The notes below the pieces were generated by a model. It ran no database searches. It was not told the origin of the DNA and saw only the letters and a list, made by a program, of their open reading frames with translations. From positions 62,001-126,000 of the forward strand of contig CAZQKX010000001.1 of the NCBI GenBank assembly GCA_964594065.1: a stretch of DNA of 64,000 nt, read 5' to 3'. Shown here piece after piece: positions 26,947 to 36,400 of this stretch. How positions within the stretch are numbered: the stretch's first letter is position 1; every line of letters starts with the position of its first letter. The DNA is from 4572-13 sp964594065 (GTDB lineage: Bacteria; Planctomycetota; Phycisphaerae; Sedimentisphaerales; Anaerohalosphaeraceae). The position numbers and the translations under genes are program-made.

Positions 26947-29900
26947 ATGATGAAAAAAACATTGGAAAGTATATCGGCAGTTTTAATTATATCGTTTGTA
27001 TTTGCCTTAACCGTCAATTTAAACGCTGCAATTATTGCCTTTGAAGACTTTGACGGAAACAGGGTCGGATTTAACGGAACAGGGTGGCCCGGTCGTACCG
27101 TACAGACAGGCAGTGAGATTGCTCCGGGATACGGCAATTATGCTTTGACGACCGGTACGAATGGTGATTCACATCGACAAATGACCAGTGCGATAGATTT
27201 AACAGGCGATGGTGTGTATTATATGTCTATGCTGTTTCGGTGTACAGGCATCACCTATCAAGGTATGAAGCTTCTTGAAACAGGCGGCAATGTAAATCAA
27301 ACGTCAATCCTGTTCACAAACACCATAAATGGTACCGGTGGCGAATTAGAGATTTTTTATCAGGGCAGCCATCAGTATCCCCGAACCGTATATTATGCTG
27401 ATAAAACCTATCTGACGGTGATGAAATTTGTCTGCAGCACTACCGGTGATGACTCAATGCACTTGGCCGTCTATAACCTGACTGACGGCGATGTCGTGCC
27501 AATTGTCGAACCGACGACCTGGACACTTGAAGAAACGGGTCTTGCTTTTAACAGATCCACTTGTGATGACATCGATCTTCTCGGACAAACAGGAACAAGC
27601 TCTCAATTTGATAACCTTCTGGTGGCAACTCAATGGGCAGATCTTCATAACATCCTGGACATTTCAGAAACAGATGGTGAAACGCGTGTCTATGAAAAAC
27701 CACAAGTTTCAGATACATTTACGATCGAGCTGTTCGCTGAGCCGACTTCCAATGTCAACTTTGTTTTGACGCCTCAAATAAATCCAACTGATATCCAACT
27801 GGTCGGTTCTGCCGGGCCGGGACAACCTCTGACAGTGGTATTTACTCCTCAAGGCTGGGAGACTGCTCGGACCGTTACTGTCGATCCAATAGCTGATGCT
27901 TTGACCGAAGGATCTGAATTAGCTGAGATAGATATTGAAATACAAACGACCGATCCGACTTATAGTGGTCTGGAGATCGAGCCGATCTCGGTGACGATCG
28001 TTGATACGCCGATCAATTTATGTCCTTCCGGCGATTTCAATGAGGATTGTCGGGTGAATATGGATGATTTGGTTTTTGTTGTGTCAAATTGGCTGGCCGG
28101 AGCGCAAAGTCCGGCGAATCTGGATGAAGTCGGAATCGTTAATATTTCCGATTGGGCGGTATTTTCCGCTCAATGGCTTGAATCGATGGGCCCGGTCATT
28201 ATTAACGAGTTTATGGCCTCCAATACAGATACAATTCTTGATGGTAATGGAGAATCTTCCGACTGGATCGAACTGTATAACCTAACGAATTTTCCGGCCG
28301 ATCTGGAAGGAATGTACCTGACGGATACATCCGATAATCTTACCAAATGGCGTATTCCCAACGGGAATACACTGGATGCCTATTCTTACCTTCTTGTTTT
28401 TGCTTCGAATAAGGATGATATTCTTTATCCATATACAGACAGCCAGGGCTATCTGCATACGAATTTCAATCTAAGTACAAGCGGTGAATATCTGGCGCTT
28501 GTGGCGGCAGACGGACAAACGATCATTCATGAATATAGGCCCCAATACCCTGAACAGGTTGCCGAGATTTCTTACGGTATGCTGGATGTTGGGCCGCGAT
28601 ATTTTATAACGCCAACGCCGCTGGAAACCAACAGTGCCGTTTATGAAGGATTGGTTGAAGACACGAAGTTTTCCAATGACAGGGGATATTATTCGACCCC
28701 GGTCACTGTTGAACTGAATTGTGATACACCGGGAGCCACTATACATTATACGACCGACTGTACGGAACCCACGGAACTGAGCACACCCTATACCGGACCG
28801 ATTACGATTTCGACGACGACATCACTGAGGGCCGCCGCTTTTAAACCGGGGTGGCATCCCAGTAATACTGACACACATACCTATTTGTTTGTTGAAGAGA
28901 TTCCCCAACAAAGCACCATGTGGACCGGTATCACACAAGATCCCACTTGGGGCCCACAAATGGTCGATTCGCTTCTGGCCATTCCCACGATGTGTATAGC
29001 ATCGGAAGAATTTGATCCGACAGTGAATACTCTCTATGAAAAGAAGGCTTCTCTGGAGATGATCCACCCGGATGGAACAAAAGGATTCCAGATCGATGCG
29101 GGCCTCGAGCATTTCGGAAATGATAGTTTGCGCAGAGGTGCCAAAAAATCAATGCGTTTCCACTTCGATAGTGAATATGGGTCATCTAAACTAAAATATG
29201 ATCTGTTTGAGGAAAAAGATGCTGCAGAGGAATTCGATCAGATACATTTAAGATGCGGGTCACATGACAGCATGTATTGGGGCGATACCAGCAGTGGCAC
29301 TCGGGGTTCCTTTATTCGTGCCCGTTGGTCATTTGACTGCCAATTAGAGATGGAGCAATTGTCACCGCATGGTTGTTTTGTACATGTGTACGTCAATGGC
29401 CAGTATTGGGGGCAGTATCATTTACAGGAACGGCCTACAGCGGCCTTTATGGCTTCTTATGAAGAAGGCCCCGATGGTGATTATGATGTTTTACGGGCCG
29501 GGGGGTCTGGTGATTATGTCGGCCCAAATAGCGCGATTCAAATCGTTGATGGCGATAGGGTCGCATGGGATACCATGGTTGCCTCCACAAACAACTACGA
29601 TCTTCTGCAACAGTACATGGATGTAGTTAGCTATGCCGATTATATGCTTCTTGAATTCTATTCAGGCAATAACCATGACTGGAATACGAATCAGAACTGG
29701 GTGGCTGCCAGAAAAAGAGAAGCAGGTGCTGGCTATCAGTTTATTGTATGGGATAACGATTTTAAAATTCGCCAGGATCCTGGTGCTGATGTTATTAATA
29801 GAGGTGGGCCGGGCAACATGTGGGGCAATATCAAAAATCATCTTGAGTTTAAGGTACTGCTAGCAGATCGTGCTCACAGATTATTTTATAATAATGGAGT

Positions 29901-32448
29901 TTTGACGCCAGGCAAGATACAGGAGGGTATTACAAAAGTTTCAAAGCAAATTGAAACTTCAATCATCGCTGAGTGTGCGCGTTGGGGAACCTATGACCGA
30001 TTTTGTTCATACACTGTTAGCTGCAATTACCCTAATGATACAACAGACTATGATCCGGATCTTTGGCAAGCTAATATTGACTGGATCAAAAACACTTTTG
30101 TTCCCAATAGAACGAGTACTGTTCTTAGTCAATTGAGAAGCAATGGTATGTTCCCGCCTTTTGATGCCCCCGTATTTAACATTAATGGTGCTTATCAGCA
30201 TGGTGGATATGCGGACGTAGATGACATTTTGACGATGACCAATCCGGATAGCATAGGAACGATTTATTACACGCTTGACGGCAGTGATCCTCGATTGACG
30301 GGCGGAGCAGTGAATCCCGATGCGGATATTTTTAATACAGGCGGGCCGACATACGATTCAACAGTGCTTGTGGAGATGAATGATGCACAGTGGAAATATC
30401 TCTATGATGGCAGCGATCAAGGCACCATGTGGCGACAGATAGGTTTTAATGATAACTCCTGGGGTTCCGGTCCGGGCGAGCTTGGTTTTGGGGACGGGGA
30501 TGAAGTGACGACTATCGGTTCACAAGTTAACGGGCGAATGTCAGCATATTTCCGTCATGAGTTCAATGCAACCGATGTTGCGGATATTGATGAATTATCA
30601 ATTGGCTTGGTTTATGATGACGGTGCGGTTATTTATATTAATAATCAGGAAGTCGGACGCGTGAACATGCCTTCCGGAACGATTTACTATGATACTCCGG
30701 CTGTAGACGGTATTAATAACAATGCTGTGACAACTTTAACGGGGATTGCACCGGGTGTCCTTGTTGAAGGTAACAATATTTTAGCGGTCGAAATCCATCA
30801 GATTAACGATACGAGTTCTGATATTAGCTTTGATCTGCAATTAACCGCAAATGAATTGCTCGGTCCCGGAACCGGAACAACCGAAATCCTAAATAAAACA
30901 ACACACGTCAAGGCACGGATACAATCCGGCTCAACGTGGAGTGCTCTAAATGAAGCAGTTTATGCGGTTGGTCCGGTAGCTGAAAACCTTCGGGTTACCG
31001 AGATTATGTATCATCCTGCAGACCCGAATACCGAATTCATTGAATTGCAGAATGTCGGCACAGAGACGATCAATCTGAATCTCGTGGAGTTTACAAGAGG
31101 CGTTGATTTTACGTTTGGCGATACGACGTTAAGTCCGAATCAATACACTGTTATTGTTCAGAACCAGTCAGCCTTTCAAGCCAGATACCCATCTGTCACT
31201 TCTGGTGATATCGTCGGCCAATACACCGGTCGATTGGACAATGACGGGGATCGGATCAAGTTTAAAGATGCGGTTGGAACCGAGATACAGGATTTCAGCT
31301 ATGAAGACAACTGGTATGAACTGACCGATGGTATCGGATTTTCATTGACGCTGGTCGATCCTAACAGTACCGACCCGAATGACTGGGACAGCAAGTTTGG
31401 CTGGCGGTCCAGCCTGTATGAAGGCGGCACGCCGGCAACACCTGCTCAAAGCGCTCTTGCCGCAGACAGCATTGTGATCAATGAACTGCTGGCCCATTCA
31501 CACGGGACCACTCCGGACTGGATTGAGCTTCATAATACCACCGCTCAGAGTATTAATATCGGCGGCTGGTTCCTGTCGGATGATGACAGCGATCCGAACA
31601 TGATCCGTAAATATGAGATTCCATCGGGAATCTCTATTGGTGCAAACGGCTATTACGTTTTTTATGAAGACACTTCCTTTGGCGATCCCGGGTTACCTGC
31701 AGGAAAGGGCTTTGGACTCAGTGAAGGCGGTGAAACCCTGTACCTGTATTCAGGGCAGGGCGGTGAAGTGACTGGTTTCTACCAGACCCAGCAGAAGTTC
31801 GATGCCTCTGAAACCGATATTTCATTTGGTCGCTATGAAAAAATGACCCTGTCCGGCGGTTATGACTTTACACGCATGGCTTCAAAAACACAGACTGCTC
31901 CCAACACCAACAGCGGTCCCTTGATCGCTGATATTGTGATCACGGAAATCCATTACAATGATCCAAACGGTACCGACTATGAGTTTGTAGAGCTGTACAA
32001 CCGTTCGGGTTCATCCGTGACATTACGAAGTTCTGTTAGCAGCGAAGTTTCTCCGGGCAACTTTATTACCGAAGATATTGGCTGGCGTCTGGAAGGGACG
32101 GGCTTTGAGTTTTCATCAACGACACCAGTGACCATTCCATCCGGTGAGTATATTCTTGTTGCTAAAGATCCGACAAAGTATACAGGACTGCCTTGTGCTG
32201 TTTACGGTCCTTATGACGGCAAGCTTGACAATGGCGGCGAGGAACTGGAGATACAGATCCCCGGCGACCAGGAATATGGTAAGGGGCGCTATTGGATACC
32301 GATCGAGAAGATCGACTATGATGATGTCACTCCATGGCCGACTAGTGCCGACGGCGGCGGCGATTCCCTACAGCGACAGACTATCAGCATTTACGGCCGG
32401 GACTATGCCAACTGGACCCCCGCAGCAGCACCAAGCCCGGGACATTAA
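26947..32448 (+). CDS. Giant secreted CotH-kinase-like/lamin-tail protein with type-B module and dockerin-like pair
   Basis: Starts at the first of two ATGs opening a signal peptide (MMKKTLESISAVLIISFVFA); an upstream in-frame start would overlap the previous gene. Order by bases: type-B module (27031-27645); Calx-beta-like segment (~27650-28010); dockerin-like pair (~28030-28182, GDFNEDCRVNMDDLVF and VGIVNISDWAVF); lamin-tail domain (INEFMASN, ~28195-28620); chitobiase-C-terminal-like sandwich (GATIHYTTDCTEPT); CotH-like region (~28990-30150, with NGQYWGQYHLQERP); a second chitobiase-like piece (YYTLDGSDPR); a galactose-binding-like domain; and three more lamin-tail domains (TEIMYHP, INELLAHSHG, TEIHYND). 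CotH-type proteins can be atypical kinases. In planctomycetes such LTD/CotH giants are surface proteins of unknown role. Confidence 0.82.
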   Translation: MMKKTLESISAVLIISFVFALTVNLNAAIIAFEDFDGNRVGFNGTGWPGRTVQTGSEIAPGYGNYALTTGTNGDSHRQMTSAIDLTGDGVYYMSMLFRCTGITYQGMKLLETGGNVNQTSILFTNTINGTGGELEIFYQGSHQYPRTVYYADKTYLTVMKFVCSTTGDDSMHLAVYNLTDGDVVPIVEPTTWTLEETGLAFNRSTCDDIDLLGQTGTSSQFDNLLVATQWADLHNILDISETDGETRVYEKPQVSDTFTIELFAEPTSNVNFVLTPQINPTDIQLVGSAGPGQPLTVVFTPQGWETARTVTVDPIADALTEGSELAEIDIEIQTTDPTYSGLEIEPISVTIVDTPINLCPSGDFNEDCRVNMDDLVFVVSNWLAGAQSPANLDEVGIVNISDWAVFSAQWLESMGPVIINEFMASNTDTILDGNGESSDWIELYNLTNFPADLEGMYLTDTSDNLTKWRIPNGNTLDAYSYLLVFASNKDDILYPYTDSQGYLHTNFNLSTSGEYLALVAADGQTIIHEYRPQYPEQVAEISYGMLDVGPRYFITPTPLETNSAVYEGLVEDTKFSNDRGYYSTPVTVELNCDTPGATIHYTTDCTEPTELSTPYTGPITISTTTSLRAAAFKPGWHPSNTDTHTYLFVEEIPQQSTMWTGITQDPTWGPQMVDSLLAIPTMCIASEEFDPTVNTLYEKKASLEMIHPDGTKGFQIDAGLEHFGNDSLRRGAKKSMRFHFDSEYGSSKLKYDLFEEKDAAEEFDQIHLRCGSHDSMYWGDTSSGTRGSFIRARWSFDCQLEMEQLSPHGCFVHVYVNGQYWGQYHLQERPTAAFMASYEEGPDGDYDVLRAGGSGDYVGPNSAIQIVDGDRVAWDTMVASTNNYDLLQQYMDVVSYADYMLLEFYSGNNHDWNTNQNWVAARKREAGAGYQFIVWDNDFKIRQDPGADVINRGGPGNMWGNIKNHLEFKVLLADRAHRLFYNNGVLTPGKIQEGITKVSKQIETSIIAECARWGTYDRFCSYTVSCNYPNDTTDYDPDLWQANIDWIKNTFVPNRTSTVLSQLRSNGMFPPFDAPVFNINGAYQHGGYADVDDILTMTNPDSIGTIYYTLDGSDPRLTGGAVNPDADIFNTGGPTYDSTVLVEMNDAQWKYLYDGSDQGTMWRQIGFNDNSWGSGPGELGFGDGDEVTTIGSQVNGRMSAYFRHEFNATDVADIDELSIGLVYDDGAVIYINNQEVGRVNMPSGTIYYDTPAVDGINNNAVTTLTGIAPGVLVEGNNILAVEIHQINDTSSDISFDLQLTANELLGPGTGTTEILNKTTHVKARIQSGSTWSALNEAVYAVGPVAENLRVTEIMYHPADPNTEFIELQNVGTETINLNLVEFTRGVDFTFGDTTLSPNQYTVIVQNQSAFQARYPSVTSGDIVGQYTGRLDNDGDRIKFKDAVGTEIQDFSYEDNWYELTDGIGFSLTLVDPNSTDPNDWDSKFGWRSSLYEGGTPATPAQSALAADSIVINELLAHSHGTTPDWIELHNTTAQSINIGGWFLSDDDSDPNMIRKYEIPSGISIGANGYYVFYEDTSFGDPGLPAGKGFGLSEGGETLYLYSGQGGEVTGFYQTQQKFDASETDISFGRYEKMTLSGGYDFTRMASKTQTAPNTNSGPLIADIVITEIHYNDPNGTDYEFVELYNRSGSSVTLRSSVSSEVSPGNFITEDIGWRLEGTGFEFSSTTPVTIPSGEYILVAKDPTKYTGLPCAVYGPYDGKLDNGGEELEIQIPGDQEYGKGRYWIPIEKIDYDDVTPWPTSADGGGDSLQRQTISIYGRDYANWTPAAAPSPGH
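27031..27645 (+). repeat. Type-B module, copy B3
   Basis: N-terminal module of the CotH/lamin-tail protein; IAFEDFDGNRVGFNGTGWPG start and SSQFDNLLVATQWADL end. It is here in front of the dockerin-like pair, whereas B1 and B2 lie after one. Confidence 0.8.
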
Positions 32449-32517
32449 GATCATTGCTTTTCTGGGTCTGCCAATTAAATCCTCATAGGCGAATGGTCGA
32501 AAATGCAAAGGCGGAGA

Positions 32518-33321
32518 TTATTTTGATTTTTCCAGCACTAATGTCCAGCCCCTGACCCAGTCGACATACATTGTATTTTTTTTCGGATCCAGTAATGATT
32601 CACGAGTCGGCCATCCTGCCCACTCAAAAACCTCTGTATCAAAAAACATGTATTGTAAAACATCAAAGTCATGCTCAAGCGCAACCTCAGCAACCTTTAC
32701 ATCGTCCAGGTAAAACCATACATTACGTTTATCCTTCCACCAGACGCCATAGACAAAATATTGACTGCTGCAATTTGCGCTCATTACATGTTCTTTGGGG
32801 GTGGAAGCATCTTTCCGGGTCCGGCCCTCTCTATAAAAGTAATGCGTGTTCATCATCATTCTGTTTTTATACTTTTCAGAATTTTTGGAAGAATCCCCGA
32901 CATTTTCGATAACATCGATCTCTATCGGCCTGCCCTGAAACCAGAAACCGGAGGTCATCGAAATATCTGATGCTTTAATACCCGCCTCGTCATAACCAAA
33001 TCCGCAAACCCGTTTGTTTGATGTTACACAGGCGGCTGTAACGGTTCTCCCGCTAACCTTTTCAGCACCTTCTCTTAATGTTGATTTCAGCTGCAGGGTA
33101 CCATCGGCGACTGAAACATTGTGTTTTTGATATCGGCTGTTTCGCCCCCCCCAGTATGGATGATAGTTCAGCCATTTTGATCGATCGAATTCAGTACCGT
33201 TATTGAATTCATCGGAAACCTCTGCGATCGCCTCCCACTTAAAACCTTCGGGCGGTTTGGCAAATGCAAACGACGTTAATACACTGATTGTCAACAAGAT
33301 GGTTTTAGATGTTTTTTTCAT
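32518..33321 (-). CDS. Secreted GH16-family galactanase/glucanase (agarase/porphyranase-like)
   Basis: A 267-residue enzyme with a signal peptide (residues 1-21) and one GH16 jelly-roll domain. The catalytic beta-bulge-type motif is EIDVIE, with Glu134 as nucleophile, Asp136 and Glu139 as acid/base. Flanking patterns (DEFNNGTEFDRSKWL, YWGGRNSRYQKHNVSVADG, GFWFQGRPIEIDVIEN, VYGVWWKDK) resemble the beta-agarase, porphyranase and kappa-carrageenase side of GH16 more than laminarinases, so a red-algal galactan is the likely substrate (inference). No binding module, dockerin or anchor is present, so it should be released. It is the last gene of the minus-strand group after two beta-helix giants. 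A run of eight C bases (33145-33152) lies within it. Confidence 0.88.
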   Translation of the reverse strand: MKKTSKTILLTISVLTSFAFAKPPEGFKWEAIAEVSDEFNNGTEFDRSKWLNYHPYWGGRNSRYQKHNVSVADGTLQLKSTLREGAEKVSGRTVTAACVTSNKRVCGFGYDEAGIKASDISMTSGFWFQGRPIEIDVIENVGDSSKNSEKYKNRMMMNTHYFYREGRTRKDASTPKEHVMSANCSSQYFVYGVWWKDKRNVWFYLDDVKVAEVALEHDFDVLQYMFFDTEVFEWAGWPTRESLLDPKKNTMYVDWVRGWTLVLEKSK

Positions 33322-33451
33322 GATCGTCCCTGTAATTGATTTAACTATTAACGGGTTACTTTTGTTCGCTCTTAAAGCTCAAATGTCATTCTGAAGTGAT
33401 AGTTTCGGGCTAGATCGGTTAGCGTATAACCGAACAGTGTCGTATTTATTT

Positions 33452-36400
33452 TCATTGCAGCCATTTCAGAGTAAAGATACTAAGATCAGCTATATCAATC
33501 TGCCCGTCCGGATTGAAATCAAGACTCTCACAGGCAGGGCCATTGTTTACAACTTGCTGAATCGCCTCCCATGAAGTCGAGAACAGCAAATCATCTGTCT
33601 TAAAGACATTACTTTTATGCCCGAAAAGGAGATTCGAAAATTGTGATGCAAGAGTCGGGTACTGGAAGGTATAATTTTGTTCCTGGTAGATGTACTCACT
33701 TTCTGCACCCAGACCGCCATCCTCAATATCAAACAGGCCGACATCAACCGATATACGGTCTGTATAGCTTGCAATCGGAGATGTTTTTACGACCAGAAGA
33801 TAGGAACGTCCCGGTACTGCATCAACGCCCGTTGTAGATGTATAATTGGCATCTCCGGTTACTGTGATTGTCCCTGTGCCGTAATTGCTGTAACGTACTT
33901 CAAGCTTTTGACCTGCCTCATTATTATTAGCCCAGCCCAAAAGCATGATCTGGCCGCTGCTCGTTGCTTCTGCAACTGGAGTGACCTTTGCGCTGAAGTA
34001 ATAAACATCACCTGTCGTGTCCATGGGTGTGTCAAGCGCCTTTATGTACATCTTATAGATGCCATCATCAGCCAGGGTATTTTCTGTGGCCTGGTCCGTG
34101 GTAATTACAACCTCGTTCCCGCCAAGGTGAATAAAATTACTCCATCCCGGCTGAGCATTTAAGCTTTCTCCCGATGTATAGTTAAATCCATCATATTCAA
34201 TTTCACCGTCAAACGAAATAGTCTCATCCCAGCACTGGGCCAGCCATGAAAATTCCACAAGGTCAAATGTTGTATCTATCGAAACCGTGTTACTGTAATC
34301 TGACCTGCCGGCACTGTTCGATGCACAAACACGATATGAATATGTTTCAGACTCAGCTAAACCTGTATCAAGGAATGTTGTCACATTGGCGGAAACCTGT
34401 TCAATATCCTGCCATATTCCCTGTGATTCTGTTCTTCGCTGGATAATGAAAGACGTTTCATCATTTGAATTATCATCCCAGCTTAAGTTGACCTGCCCGA
34501 TCCAGGTTTGTTCTGCCTGGAGATTCGTGGGTGCATTCGGCACATCAACATAAGCCGCAGTCCACACCTGCACTTCCGCAAGAGAGAGGATACCGCTGCC
34601 GTGTAACTGGACCTTAACTTTCTGTCCACCGGTCACATCTTCAAGCCTTGTGCCGGTATCAGAAGTATCCCAAGCATTAATGATCAAAGAACCCCCGGCT
34701 CCGGGATTACCGCTGGGATAATAATTCCTGCCCCAAACTTCGGAATCGCTGCTGTTCAAGATTGAAACCCGGAAGTTCGTTAACCGTTCGGGAATTTCAT
34801 ATCGGTTTATCACAACGATCTGATCAAATTGAGGTGTTTGATGCAGATCCACCTGCCACCACGGTTGTGATGAACTTTTCGTGTGGGACACAGAACCTCT
34901 TGCATGATATGGATTCACATTGCCATCCGCAGCTACCGGAGCGTAACCGGCCTGATAATAATGATTAGCCGACTGCGTTGCGGTACCTGTAAGAGAAAGA
35001 TTGTCGGCCAGCGGCTTTTTCGCCGTATCATAAACCTTCACTTCCGCCAACGAAAGAATACCATTGCCTGCATTGTTATATCCATTAAGCTGAATCCTGA
35101 CAACTGAGCCGAATATACTCGATAACCGGGTTATTCCATCATCTGCGATTTCGCCGCCGTCAATTGTCAATATTCCTCCGGACGGTACATTGCCTGCAGC
35201 GTAATAATCTTTCGACCACAGTTGAACACCGCCGCGGCCCGGATCTACATCCCAAACTGAAACTTTAAAGTTACTGAGTTGATTTGCTGCTGTACCGTTC
35301 TGATTAAACAGCTTAATTTGACCGATTGTCAATTTAGCAGGGAATTCAACCTGCCACCAACTATTGGGAAGATCCTGAGTCGATGTAATAGAACCATTTG
35401 CAAAATCGGGATCTATATTACCGTCGATTGCAAGTCCGGCAAATGCATCACCGGCCGTTGATGACTGGCTGGCCAGACCGGACGTCTGTGCCAGGTTGAG
35501 ATAGTCATACTCAATAACCTTCACTTCTGCAGCAGATAAAATACCATCGCCGTCCCTGTTGTTACCATTGAGTTGGACTCTTACAAAACGACCCTGGACA
35601 TCTGAGAGTTCTGTCGTATTATCATCTGCCACGTCAGAATGCTTGATGACAAATGTTTCGCCTGCCGACAAACTGGCATTGTCGAGGTAATCTCTTGCCC
35701 ATAATTCTGCAGCCCCACTTTCAGGATCACCTTCCCAAACTGAGACTCGTACGTTACTCAATCGACCGGGATTGCTTTCAGGAGCTGTAAGTAATATCTC
35801 ATACGGTTCTTTGGCCTCGCCTAAATCTACCTGCCACCAGCTATTGGCAACATCATTCGTTTGTGATACAGTTCCGCCTAAAACGATACCATCATTGGCG
35901 TAAGAAGCAGAATTTCCGCCTGATGTCGAGGACTGAGATGCAGTGCCGGCGGTTGCAACATTCTCATCATAAGGATCTCTTTCAAACAAAGCGAGACTGT
36001 CGAGATATGCATCAAAGTAGCTGCCGTTATGTTCAAAGAAAATAGTGGCACTCGTTGAAGATGTTCCTGTCTTGAAATTAATCGACCACGGAATTATGGG
36101 ATAGTAGCAGGAGCCGATCAACGTTGAAACTTCAAGCCCGCTTTCAGAGCTTCCGTAATTCCTGACACCCATGGTAAGCTGCTTATCCGGACCAATATTT
36201 GTATCCACAAAACGAAGACGGCTGAAAATACCGGAAGCACTATCACTCTTGGAAACCAGATAAACAGAATGAGTCCCCGTCACACTGGGAATATCAATGG
36301 GCGCGACATACCATGCATCATTAAAAGCTACAAAAGTAAACGTGCCCAGCAAGGTACCTGTGGTGGGACTGTCAAGCCACGCTTCAATCGAATGATTGAC

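Noticed and set aside
12787..27645. The repeated modules as a transposon or CRISPR-like array
   Set aside because: All copies are in-frame protein modules of ~620 bases with no terminal repeats, transposase or spacer pattern.
33415..33433. Perfect 7-bp inverted repeat TCGGTTA/TAACCGA after the beta-helix giant
   Set aside because: There is no T run after it in either direction, so I do not call it a terminator; it may be a processing hairpin, but nothing supports that.
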